Source: Phycisphaerales bacterium
GTDB taxonomy: Bacteria; Planctomycetota; Phycisphaerae; UBA1845; UTPLA1
NCBI GenBank assembly: GCA_022360095.1
Contig: JAKSDK010000448.1
Coordinates: forward strand, 124,001-188,000
Direction of reading: 5' to 3'
Length of the DNA stretch: 64,000 nucleotides
Shown: one piece after another, positions 52,937-60,982 of the stretch
Numbering within the stretch: the first letter of the stretch is position 1
Layout of the letters: the number at the start of each line of letters is the position of its first letter
Translations under genes and position numbers: made by a program
The notes under the pieces: model-generated
Told to the model about the DNA's origin: nothing
The model's database searches: none
The model's input: only the letters and a program-made list of their open reading frames with translations

Positions 52937-53605
52937 TTAACGTGAATGGTCCTCCGCCTTGGAATTCGCCAAGGCGCTGACCGGCTCGCTTCCCGTCAAT
53001 GCTTGTCGGGCCTGCGCGACGATTGCGTCGAGAGATTGTCCGCTGAACTCCCGGCCCACGATCTCGCCGCGTTGATCAATCACAAAGCGCGCGGGAAGAT
53101 CATAGCTCCAGTCGGCAGCCAGCCACCCCCGAAGTTGACTTCGAGATTCCTTCGGGATCACAACGCATGGAAAACTCGCTCCCGCCCCCTGAAGGATCGG
53201 CACAGTGCGCGTTGCCCACTCGTCTGCCGGATCAAACGTGCAAGCCACGATCCGCAAACCCTGGTCATTCAATTCATCGTGTAATCTCGCCAGCCGGGCG
53301 ATGTCGTCACGGCCGCTTTGCGACCAGGATGCCCAGAACGCGAGGACGACGACATGACGACGGCATTCACCGACGAACGCCTTCAAACCGTCCGCTCCGA
53401 GCACCGGCGGCGCATCCGGGTAACGATACGCATACGTGGACCACTTCGGGATGAGCTTGATGTTTCGGGCGGCCGCTTGAACAGAGGCATCGCGGGTCGT
53501 CTCGGTGGACTTACATCCGACCAAAATCGAACCAATCGTCAACGTTGCCAGCGTTAAAGATAAAGAAGGCTTTTGCCTTAAGGTGTATGCGAGAATTCGA
53601 TTCAT
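52937..53605 (-). CDS. Redoxin/TlpA-like lipoprotein lacking the CxxC cysteines
   Basis: 222 residues from the ATG at 53605. The signal ends in GSILVGC, a lipobox. A thioredoxin-like fold follows (VVVLAFWASWSQSGRDDIARL; RFVIDQRGEIVGREFSG), but where TlpA proteins have WCxxC this one has WSQSG. Without the cysteines it cannot do dithiol chemistry, so it may bind partners only. Convergent with the triple-PPIase gene, stops 12 bases apart. Confidence 0.82.
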   Translation of the reverse strand: MNRILAYTLRQKPSLSLTLATLTIGSILVGCKSTETTRDASVQAAARNIKLIPKWSTYAYRYPDAPPVLGADGLKAFVGECRRHVVVLAFWASWSQSGRDDIARLARLHDELNDQGLRIVACTFDPADEWATRTVPILQGAGASFPCVVIPKESRSQLRGWLAADWSYDLPARFVIDQRGEIVGREFSGQSLDAIVAQARQALTGSEPVSALANSKAEDHSR

Positions 53606-53693
53606 CGATTCCGTGCCGCGCTCGCCGGAAAGTGGGGCCCTTGGCACTTCCTGCAACGTCCCTTCTTTAGTCCTATATCGGACGATCGCAGGA

Positions 53694-54743
53694 TCATTCC
53701 TGAGCGGCAGCAACAGGTATGGAGTTCGCCGCCGGTTCGTCAAGACGCTTGGCCAGGACATGAGCCCGATCGCGTACCTCCTGCGCCATCCGCGAGTTGG
53801 GAAATTCCCGTGTGATCTGCTGGCCGATCTCATAGGCTTCATGCCAGTTCTGACCGGTCACAGCCAGCGTAAACTGAAAACCGAGATTATGCAGTTTCGC
53901 CTTAAAGACGCCCCGGGCAGATTCTTCCAGCGCCGCGGCCTCGTTGGGCGTCAGGTAATGATCAAGCTCCTTCAGAATCGCAATGCCCCGATCCACCTCG
54001 TTGCGCTGAACCGATTCATACCATTCTTTCAAAAGTCGGGCCTTATGCTCCTTCCACAACTTACCGAACAGCTTCGGCAATTCGAGAACCTCACCACTGC
54101 CCGGATTCTGGGCAATGAGACGGTCCATTTCCCGCCGTGCCCGATCCCAATCATGAGCCGCCATGTAGGACTTCACCTGTTCGACCGCTTCGTGCAGCTT
54201 GTCCTGAGTATCGAGCGCACGAGACCGATCCACCTCCGCGCGAAGCCGATCCGCCTCATTCTTGTAGCCGTGACGCGTCTCCAACTGTTCGACGAGGGAA
54301 TAAGCGGCTTCCCAATCGCCTCGAATAATCTCCTCGTTGATGGCAAGCCGTAATGCGGTGCGCTCACGCCCCCGATGTGTCAGCGCGCGCACGGCATCCG
54401 AAATTTGTACATTCTCCGAGACGATCCGAAGGTGCTCGTGCTGTTTGTCGGAGGCGGAATGAACATCTCGCAAAACACCGTAACTGCGAAATGAATTGCC
54501 TTCGATTTTCAGCAACAGGTTCACGACGTTCCAGAGGAAGATAAACAGCGCCGTCAGAATACAAACGCCGGCAAGCACTCCAATCGCCGGAAGGTACTCA
54601 CGGAACCCGTTTTCCGGAGCCAACTCACCCACCAACAAAATGCTACCGACCACGACAAGGAGCCCGATCCCGACAACGGCCAATAGTCGTGCCAGCCGTG
54701 CGGAACGCCGAATATGCTCGAATCTTTGTGGGACGTCTGACAT
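53694..54743 (-). CDS. Membrane protein with helical-repeat soluble region, unknown function
   Basis: 349 residues. Two transmembrane helices (about 20-41 and 51-75) are followed by a long helical soluble region with TPR-like pairs (YSLVEQLETRHG, YMAAHDWDRARREMDRLIAQNP, HEAYEIGQQITREFPNS). The soluble part is predicted cytoplasmic. No enzymatic motif. It precedes the redoxin-like lipoprotein in the same direction, 88 bases away. Not a family that I recognise. Confidence 0.75.
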   Translation of the reverse strand: MSDVPQRFEHIRRSARLARLLAVVGIGLLVVVGSILLVGELAPENGFREYLPAIGVLAGVCILTALFIFLWNVVNLLLKIEGNSFRSYGVLRDVHSASDKQHEHLRIVSENVQISDAVRALTHRGRERTALRLAINEEIIRGDWEAAYSLVEQLETRHGYKNEADRLRAEVDRSRALDTQDKLHEAVEQVKSYMAAHDWDRARREMDRLIAQNPGSGEVLELPKLFGKLWKEHKARLLKEWYESVQRNEVDRGIAILKELDHYLTPNEAAALEESARGVFKAKLHNLGFQFTLAVTGQNWHEAYEIGQQITREFPNSRMAQEVRDRAHVLAKRLDEPAANSIPVAAAQE

Positions 54744-54806
54744 CTTTTCGCTCGAAGATTATGAGGGAGTGGAGTGCTCTCCGCTCGCCATGAATTGCCT
54801 CACATA

Positions 54807-54835
54807 AATGTAGGCGAATTACACGTGGCTGTCAA
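54807..54835 (-). promoter_or_regulatory. Candidate promoter of the 53694-54743 gene
   Basis: On the minus strand, TTGACA (54835-54830), 17-base spacer, TACATT (54812-54807). The start near 54800 would leave a leader of about 55 bases. Confidence 0.5.
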
Positions 54836-54893
54836 TTGCGCGTGGTCGCAACTTTAATTTGCAAACGGATTTATGAAGACTCAGACGCTTGGT

Positions 54894-55091
54894 CTAGACG
54901 ATTTTGACATCGCTCACGGACTCCGCCATGGCCAGTTGCCGCTTCTCCTCCAACTCTTCTCTCGCTTGTTTCTCGTTGGCAGCCGCTTCAGCTTGCAATA
55001 GGACGGTCTCTCTGGCAACCGCCAAAAGACGAAGAAACGTGAGGGCCGCCAGCGCCGTGAAAAAAACGAGGGTGATCGAGGTCGCGTCCAT
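54894..55091 (-). CDS. Small single-pass membrane protein
   Basis: 65 residues: one transmembrane helix (about 5-27) then a charged helical tail (ANEKQAREELEEKRQLAMAE) likely to form a coiled coil. Its ATG overlaps the stop of the upstream lipoprotein gene in TAATG, which supports it being real and coupled. Function unknown; such proteins often help larger membrane complexes. Confidence 0.65.
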   Translation of the reverse strand: MDATSITLVFFTALAALTFLRLLAVARETVLLQAEAAANEKQAREELEEKRQLAMAESVSDVKIV

Positions 55092-55477
55092 TATCGACCC
55101 GACTCATTCCAAAGTGAGTTGGGGTTTTCGCCATACCATGAGTCATCGGTCGACTGCATCAGGACAAGGTGAGTCTGAAGAAATTCGCTTTCGGAGTAAT
55201 ACTTGGTCCGATAGCCCGGCTTGCTCAGGCGAATTCTGCCGCCACCCGAAATTGTGTGCTTGAAGATATTGATCTTGCCGTTGCCGTCGGATTTGCCGAG
55301 CAGTTTCCAACGGCCGTCCGATTTTTTCTGAAAAATCTCGACGCCGCCGACGGCCCAGGTGCCCTCCCGATCGCTGACTCGAGCGAAATGAGAAAACTCA
55401 ACGCAACCGACCAGATGCGGCGCCACCAGGCCAAGGATCAAAACTGCCAACGCTCTAGGCACCGACGTACTTCGCAT
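55091..55477 (-). CDS. Lipoprotein, unknown function
   Basis: 128 residues from the ATG at 55477, which lies inside the 3' end of the upstream MoeB/ThiF-like gene; AAGGGC is 11 bases upstream. The signal ends in PHLVGC, a lipobox. The mature part has beta strands with GVEIFQKKSDGRWKLLGKS and SKPGYRTKYY, a fold like carboxypeptidase-regulatory-type beta sandwiches, but this is uncertain. Second of three overlapping genes. Confidence 0.68.
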   Translation of the reverse strand: MRSTSVPRALAVLILGLVAPHLVGCVEFSHFARVSDREGTWAVGGVEIFQKKSDGRWKLLGKSDGNGKINIFKHTISGGGRIRLSKPGYRTKYYSESEFLQTHLVLMQSTDDSWYGENPNSLWNESGR

Positions 55478-56528
55478 AAACAGATCGCCCTTCTTCCGGT
55501 TCGGCCGTACCCTTGATGATGGCCCGGCCGTCCTCGAACAACGTGAACTCGTAGTTGTCCACCTCAAAACGTAAAAGATATCGGTTCAACGTCGGCGGCG
55601 CCTTTGCCACCAAACGCACCTTGGCTGCGATGGCATTGAGATCGATTTTGCTATCGGACGCCGGACGCACCTGAACGGCATCCCGACCACAAAGCGAAAC
55701 GGCATGCCCGGCCTGTTCACCCGAAAGATAGTCATAGACGCCTCCCTTACAACAAGGGCAGTTCCCCTGATCAAAAGCCCGCTGCATCTCGAACGAATGG
55801 TACTGACCGGTCCATACGCTAATCTGGACGAGATTGCGATTCAGCGCGTCGACCTGACCCGTCAGAATCTTGAATGCCTCGACGATCTGAAGACTGGCCA
55901 CAATCTGCACGATGGGACCGAGCACGCCCGCCGTATCGCATGTCTGACCCGTGCCAGGCGGTGGAGGTTCGGAAAACACGCAACGCAAACAAGGCGTGCG
56001 GCCCGGGAGAATCGGCATCACCATGCCCTCATCGCCGACGCATGCACCGTAAATCCAAGGTAGGCCATGCTTGACGGCCGCATCGTTGATCAAATAACGC
56101 GTTTCGAAGTTGTCCGTCCCGTCGAGAATCAGCTGCGCCGAATCCAAAAACGACTCGATATTGCCGCTATGGACATCGGCCACAACAGGCTCAACGGTCA
56201 TGCCTGAATTGATCCGCGCAAGTTGTCTCGCGGCCGCAACGGCCTTGGGAGTGCCGTCCGTGACATCCTGCTCATCGAAGAGAACCTGCCGCTGGAGGTT
56301 GTTCAATTCCACGAAGTCGCGATCGACGATTCTCAAAAAGCCGACCCCCGCCCGCACGAGGGTGTTTGCGAGCACGGTTCCCAGCGCTCCGCAGCCGATC
56401 AGCGTCACGCGCGCGGCCCCCAACATTTGCTGCCCCGTCTCGCCAATATGCTTGTATAAGATCTGCCGAGAGTATCTCGCCAAATCGAGGTCGTCTTGAG
56501 AAGACTGATTGGATATCGAATCGGTCAT
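55455..56528 (-). CDS. moeB: ThiF/MoeB-family adenylyltransferase
   Basis: 357 residues. ATP-binding GCGALG (45-50), Asp139 in DGTDN, catalytic-type Cys197 (GQTCDTAG) and zinc ligands C180/C183 and C257/C260 are all present. The C-terminal 80 residues (RYLLRFEVDNYEFTLFEDGR, SVYAKYVG) match the longer MoeB/ThiF proteins known from Bacillus. It activates the C-terminal glycine of a MoaD- or ThiS-like sulphur carrier. Molybdopterin or thiamine pathway cannot be told apart here; no carrier protein gene is next to it. Confidence 0.88.
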   Translation of the reverse strand: MTDSISNQSSQDDLDLARYSRQILYKHIGETGQQMLGAARVTLIGCGALGTVLANTLVRAGVGFLRIVDRDFVELNNLQRQVLFDEQDVTDGTPKAVAAARQLARINSGMTVEPVVADVHSGNIESFLDSAQLILDGTDNFETRYLINDAAVKHGLPWIYGACVGDEGMVMPILPGRTPCLRCVFSEPPPPGTGQTCDTAGVLGPIVQIVASLQIVEAFKILTGQVDALNRNLVQISVWTGQYHSFEMQRAFDQGNCPCCKGGVYDYLSGEQAGHAVSLCGRDAVQVRPASDSKIDLNAIAAKVRLVAKAPPTLNRYLLRFEVDNYEFTLFEDGRAIIKGTAEPEEGRSVYAKYVGA

Positions 56529-56571
56529 GAATGAGTGGCTTGGTCAGCCCCCCGCAATGGACTCAGCTAAA

Positions 56572-57171
56572 TTACTCGTAAGACGCGCTCGGCGGTTCGT
56601 CTTTTTCCTTGGACAACGCCGCCAGGTAGCCTTCATCAGGCGGTGGTTCACCTTCGCCGGGCAAAGCGTCTGACTTCAGGCTGGCCGGATGGGGAACTTC
56701 TGGAACCGGTGGCTCCTGCGCCCCGGGCGGTTCCAGGGTCGGGATGCCGAACCAGCTTTTCCCGCCTGATTTTCCTTCGAACGCACCCTCTCCCCGAACA
56801 AAAAGTGAGCCGTTTGCAAACCCCGACCGCGTAAACATGATTCCAACGATGAAAATCAACAGATTCTGAAGATCCATGCTCTTTTCGAAAATCGTCCAAC
56901 AAACGGCACAGCCGACCATGATGAGGCCGCAGAGGGTCGTCACGATGGCGTCGAGCACCAGCGCGATAGGTCGTCCCGTCCAACAGACGGCGGCAATAAG
57001 CAGAAGACAAATCCCGCCGATCTTGAGCATCCCGTAGAAAACGGTGAACGAAAGGGCGTAGGCTTCGCCGTGATCAAAAATCGGCGTCATCACGTAACCG
57101 AAGCCGAATGCACACATCAAGAAACCGGCAATGCCGGCAAAAAAAGCATTTTGTTTAACTTGATCGTGCAT
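56572..57171 (-). CDS. Four-helix membrane protein with Pro/Glu-rich tail, unknown function
   Basis: 199 residues. Four hydrophobic segments (about 9-28, 40-60, 70-91, 100-115) followed by a disordered Pro/Glu/Gly-rich tail (about 140-199: PPGAQEPPVPEVPHP). Cysteines lie within the helices (GCAVCWTIF). The gene is 43 bases upstream of the MoeB/ThiF-like gene and 15 bases downstream of the NIL-domain gene, both in the same direction. No family recognised. Confidence 0.68.
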   Translation of the reverse strand: MHDQVKQNAFFAGIAGFLMCAFGFGYVMTPIFDHGEAYALSFTVFYGMLKIGGICLLLIAAVCWTGRPIALVLDAIVTTLCGLIMVGCAVCWTIFEKSMDLQNLLIFIVGIMFTRSGFANGSLFVRGEGAFEGKSGGKSWFGIPTLEPPGAQEPPVPEVPHPASLKSDALPGEGEPPPDEGYLAALSKEKDEPPSASYE

Positions 57172-57186
57172 GGCTGTTGGTCGGCC

Positions 57187-57741
57187 TCAGCCCACCGGCG
57201 TGAACGGCGCGCTGACGCCCACGTCGCCGTATTCCACGTTGACGCCTTGTTCCCGCAGATAGGAGACGGCTCCTTTCACTTCGGAACGCGGCCCCCAAAT
57301 CAGGATCGATACGATGCTGACCGAGTCGCCGGTCACGGACTGCATGAACTTGTACGTCACATCGAATCGTCGCGAGAGCACCCAGAAAAAAGCCTGTTCG
57401 CGCAATGAGCCGAGGAGAGTCAACCAGATTTTTCGCTCGACGACAGGCTCGTTCTCTTCGGTTTGAATGGTTCGCTCCGGCAAGGTCGGCAGCTCGCGCT
57501 TGTACTTCTTCTCGGCGATGAGCCGCGCCTTGGCTCCGAGTGAAACAAAATAATCGCGAACGCTGCTCAGGTCCGCTTTTTCGCCGATCAACACAATGTG
57601 CAATAAGGCCTCGCTGATGCCGACGCTCATGACATCAATGTTGAAAACGACGCTCTCGAACCGGCGCGCCATATCGCAAATAATCGGCTCGGGGATGTGG
57701 GAACGTTGGAAACTCAACTCCAGGCGATGCTCAAACAGCAT
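57187..57741 (-). CDS. Tandem NIL/ACT-like domain protein
   Basis: 184 residues from the ATG at 57741 with GAGGAA 9 bases upstream. Two ferredoxin-like halves are visible: residues about 3-75 (RLELSFQRSHIPEPIICDMARRF, GEKADLSSVRDYFVSLGA) and about 100-180 (IWLTLLGSLREQAFFWVLSRRF, GPRSEVKGAVSYLREQGVNV). Both match the NIL pattern known from methionine transporters and from NIL-ferredoxin proteins of sulphur amino-acid synthesis. There is no ATPase or ferredoxin fused. A ligand-sensing role is likely. Confidence 0.72.
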   Translation of the reverse strand: MLFEHRLELSFQRSHIPEPIICDMARRFESVVFNIDVMSVGISEALLHIVLIGEKADLSSVRDYFVSLGAKARLIAEKKYKRELPTLPERTIQTEENEPVVERKIWLTLLGSLREQAFFWVLSRRFDVTYKFMQSVTGDSVSIVSILIWGPRSEVKGAVSYLREQGVNVEYGDVGVSAPFTPVG

Positions 57742-57890
57742 GAGCAAGATTTCCTCAATTCTCGAACTGGACCATCTTTGCAAAAAACATTGAATCTGAT
57801 TTATTGTACACGAAAGTCGAATGAATCGCTCACCACCGCCCAATAAACCAAATCACAAAATCGCCCTACGTCAGGCGGATTGCAACACGA

Positions 57891-59129
57891 CTACGTCGTT
57901 GAAGGCCCCCGTCCCAGTGCCGACAGCACGGTCTGCAGCCATTGGTCGGCTTGTTTCTTCTGCTCACCGTCCGTCAGACGGTCGATGCACTCTCGCAAGA
58001 ACCCTTCGGCAGCCTCGTACTGCTGGAGATACTTGGCATAAATGATCCCCAGCAGAAACTTGATCTGCACGACGTCACTATCCTTCGGATAGGCCTTCAA
58101 ATGCTTTTCATAGGCGGCGGCGGCTTGCGGATAGCGACCGAGCGTCATCAGTTGATTCGCCACTGTAATCATATTACGTCGAGGCAGGCACTGATTCGGA
58201 TCACGGGCCACGAGTTTTTCGTAGAGATCCGCCGCCGCTGTGTAATCACCCTTGCCGACATGCTCTGCGATCTCGCTTCGCATCTGAATGATCGTCTCAT
58301 CCATGGACGAAGCCTCGATCGGACGTCCGGTGAAAACCGACGCGGGCTTCGCGACGCGGCCGAAGACCGCCTGGGGCTGGTCGTTGGGACTCGCCATCGC
58401 GGCCTTAAACTGCTGACGTTGATAATGACGTTTGACCAGGGCAAGGATGTCAAACTGATCGCGCGGCAGCGCACGGATCACCAGGAGCAGGAAACACAGG
58501 GAAAAACCGAAAAAGTAACCGAACATATGAGCCGAATATGCAATTCCTGCACCGCCGTAAAACTCGGGAATCAGAACATTGTCGATGAGGATAAGCTTGA
58601 CCACGATCACGATGAGTGCCCGAACGTGCATCGTTCCGAGGAAAATGAAAATCCAATAGAACAGCGTGACTTCGGTTTGCGGGCAGAGGACAAGGAACGC
58701 CGTCGTGACGCCTGCCACGGCCCCGCTCGCGCCGATGCAACTCCCCGGGGACAGCAGGGCAAAGCCGAAACCTGCAAAGACGCCCGCAGCAAGGTAAAAC
58801 AACAAATAGGCCACGTTTCCCATTTTGGAATTGACGCTGTTGCCGAAGATCCAGAGAAAAACCATGTTGCCGAACAGATGCATGGCGTCGGCGTGCAGAA
58901 ATTGATAACTGAAGAACTGAACAAGGTGCAGATTGGACGAGGCCAGCGCAAAGCGCTCCTTGATTTCCTCACCATAGGCGCCGGACATTAGCGTGAAGAC
59001 GAAAATCAGCCCGTTCAAGGCGATCAGCCCGTAGTTCACGTAGGGCACGCGCCGTACCGGAGAATTCGTACGAATGGGGAAGATAATCAAAGTATCACTC
59101 GATACAGGCTGGCGAACCAGACAGAACAA
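57891..59129 (-). CDS. Rhomboid-family intramembrane protease with TPR tail
   Basis: About 412 residues from a TTG at 59129, or about 399 from a TTG at 59090, which starts at the conserved FPIR segment; there is no ATG. Six transmembrane helices hold the catalytic Ser135 (GASG) and His201 (SAHMFGY), with the HLFGNMVFLWIFG block. A linker leads to TPR-like units (about 300-400: YTAAADLYEKLVARDPN, RYPQAAAAYEKHLKAYPKD). It cuts membrane proteins within the bilayer; the TPR part may select partners. Numbering is from 59129. Confidence 0.88.
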   Translation of the reverse strand: MFCLVRQPVSSDTLIIFPIRTNSPVRRVPYVNYGLIALNGLIFVFTLMSGAYGEEIKERFALASSNLHLVQFFSYQFLHADAMHLFGNMVFLWIFGNSVNSKMGNVAYLLFYLAAGVFAGFGFALLSPGSCIGASGAVAGVTTAFLVLCPQTEVTLFYWIFIFLGTMHVRALIVIVVKLILIDNVLIPEFYGGAGIAYSAHMFGYFFGFSLCFLLLVIRALPRDQFDILALVKRHYQRQQFKAAMASPNDQPQAVFGRVAKPASVFTGRPIEASSMDETIIQMRSEIAEHVGKGDYTAAADLYEKLVARDPNQCLPRRNMITVANQLMTLGRYPQAAAAYEKHLKAYPKDSDVVQIKFLLGIIYAKYLQQYEAAEGFLRECIDRLTDGEQKKQADQWLQTVLSALGRGPSTT

Positions 59130-59300
59130 CCAAGTCCCGGACCGCTGTCGGAAACTTCAGACGTTCATTGTAGTCAGGCCGATTCAGCGTGGCCAATCAA
59201 AGCCATCTCGATGTCGGACAAATAGTTACAAGCGTAAAGCCTCGAAAGCAAGACGGGGCGATTCAGGTTTTCGGACGACAAGAGACCGCCGCGGACTTCC

Positions 59301-59328
59301 TTGCGATCCGGTGAAGCCTTGCTAAAAT
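59301..59328 (+). promoter_or_regulatory. Candidate promoter of rpmE
   Basis: TTGCGA at 59301-59306, 16-base spacer, and TAAAAT at 59323-59328 preceded by TGC, which makes it an extended -10. The leader would be about 40 bases before the ATG at 59375. Confidence 0.5.
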
Positions 59329-59374
59329 GGAAGGTTTCCATCGTGGCAAGAAAACCCGACTTGAGGCGACACCC

Positions 59375-59611
59375 ATGAAAGAAAAGATTCATCCAAAGTA
59401 CCACGCCGAATGCACCGTCACCTGTGGTTGCGGCAACACGTTCGTCACCGGCAGCACGAGAGAAAGCATCACCGTCGAAATCTGCTCAAATTGCCACCCC
59501 TTCTTCACCGGCACCCAGAAGTTTGTTGACACCGCAGGCCGTGTCGAGAAGTTCCAAAAGAAGTTCGGCTCCGATTATTTCAAACCCAAGAAAAAAACCT
59601 CCAAAGCTTAG
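59375..59611 (+). CDS. rpmE: Ribosomal protein bL31 (zinc-binding form)
   Basis: 78 residues from the ATG at 59375. It carries the L31 signature [17 protein letters not shown], and cysteines 17, 19, 37 and 40 that would bind zinc, so it is the C+ type. The [22 protein letters not shown] segment is typical. It sits in the 50S subunit. A terminator-like hairpin follows; prfA is the next gene. Confidence 0.95.
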   Translation: MKEKIHPKYHAECTVTCGCGNTFVTGSTRESITVEICSNCHPFFTGTQKFVDTAGRVEKFQKKFGSDYFKPKKKTSKA

Positions 59612-59628
59612 CTGCTGTTACGAGTAAT

Positions 59629-59679
59629 ACACGCCGTTTGCTCCCTGCCAATTCCATGGTGAGCCACGGCGTGTTTTCT
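59629..59679 (+). terminator. Intrinsic terminator-like hairpin after rpmE
   Basis: Eight-base perfect stem ACACGCCG / CGGCGTGT (59629-59636, 59667-59674) followed by TTTTCT. The loop is 30 bases. It lies 17 bases after the rpmE stop and would reduce read-through into prfA. Confidence 0.55.
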
Positions 59680-59738
59680 ATTTGGATTCCCACTTTTAGT
59701 CCGTTTCGATTCCGGCCGATTCAACAAGATCGAAAGCG

Positions 59739-60833
59739 ATGTCGCAGATCACACAAAATCCCGAATTCCTGGCCAAACTCGACGAAATCGCCCGACGCTA
59801 CGACGACGTCACAAAGGAAATGCACGATCCCGAAGTCGCCGCCAACGCCGCACGCATTGTCAAACTTGCCAAGGAACACGCCAATCTCAAGCGCATGGCA
59901 GATCCCTACCGCGAATATCGCAAGGTTCAAGAGCAGATTGATGAAGCCGAGACGATCCTCTCGGACACCGACGGGGATGCGGAATTGGCGGAGTTGGCCG
60001 AAGCAGAATTGCCGGAACTACGACAAAAGGCCGAAGCCATCATGGACGGCCTCATCGACGACCTTATTGCCGGCGACGATGCCCAGGTTGATTCGATCAT
60101 CATCGAAATACGGGCAGGGACAGGAGGTGACGAGGCGGCGATTTTCGCGGGCAACCTGTTCGAGATTTACTCACGCTACGCCGCAAACCAGAAATTCAAA
60201 TTCGAGACCCTCGACGCCTCCCCGTCTGAACAGGGCGGCTTCAAGGAAGTGACCCTGAATATCAAAGGCCCGGCGGTCTACACACATTTCGGCTACGAGG
60301 CCGGCGGCCACCGGGTGCAACGCGTTCCAACCACGGAATCACAAGGCCGCATTCATACATCCGCTGCGACCGTGGCGGTTCTGCCGGAAGTGGAAGAGAC
60401 GGAAGTCGATATCGATTGGGAAAAGGATGTCATCGAGCATGTCAGCCGCGCAGGCGGTCCAGGAGGGCAGAACGTCAACAAGGTGTCGAGCGCCATCAAG
60501 CTGGACCACACGCCGACCGGCATCACCGTCTCCATGCGGGATGAAAAAAGCCAGCACAAGAACCGGGCAAAGGCCCGCCGAATCCTCGCCAGCCGGGTCA
60601 AGAGGCACTTCGATGAAATCGAGCGTTCAAAAAGGGCCGATGCCCGGCGAACGATGATCGGCTCCGGAGACCGAAGCCAGCGGATTCGCACTTACAACTA
60701 TCCCCAGAATCGTTGCACGGACCATCGAGTGAATCAGAATTACTCGTTGGAGAAAATCTCGGCAGGCCAGCTTGATGAGATGATCAACGACCTTCGCAAG
60801 CTGGACCGCCAGCAGCGACTTGAAGCCCCCTAA
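59739..60833 (+). CDS. prfA: Peptide chain release factor 1
   Basis: 364 residues. The GGQ tripeptide that enters the peptidyl-transferase centre is at 242-244 (GGPGGQNVN). VPTTESQGRIHTS holds the RF1-type recognition segment, and no SPF motif of RF2 is present. It releases protein at UAA and UAG. The methyltransferase gene prmC, whose product modifies the Gln of GGQ, lies downstream with fbp in between. Start codon is the ATG at 59739; the ribosome binding site is weak. Confidence 0.96.
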   Translation: MSQITQNPEFLAKLDEIARRYDDVTKEMHDPEVAANAARIVKLAKEHANLKRMADPYREYRKVQEQIDEAETILSDTDGDAELAELAEAELPELRQKAEAIMDGLIDDLIAGDDAQVDSIIIEIRAGTGGDEAAIFAGNLFEIYSRYAANQKFKFETLDASPSEQGGFKEVTLNIKGPAVYTHFGYEAGGHRVQRVPTTESQGRIHTSAATVAVLPEVEETEVDIDWEKDVIEHVSRAGGPGGQNVNKVSSAIKLDHTPTGITVSMRDEKSQHKNRAKARRILASRVKRHFDEIERSKRADARRTMIGSGDRSQRIRTYNYPQNRCTDHRVNQNYSLEKISAGQLDEMINDLRKLDRQQRLEAP

Positions 60834-60892
60834 AACGTTTTTTCAATCCTGAAAACGCCGTTCTGCCGACGCCGTCCTCCGATCACCCGTCC

Positions 60893-60921
60893 TTGGGCAA
60901 ACTGCGCGATTGCGATACAAT
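60893..60921 (+). promoter_or_regulatory. Candidate promoter of fbp
   Basis: TTGGGC at 60893-60898, 17-base spacer, TACAAT at 60916-60921. The leader would be about 55 bases before the TTG start at 60983. Confidence 0.45.
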
Positions 60922-60982
60922 TAGGATTTAGTCTATTCGAGAATAACCGCTCGAAGGGTCCATACATCCAGGAGTCTCCGCC

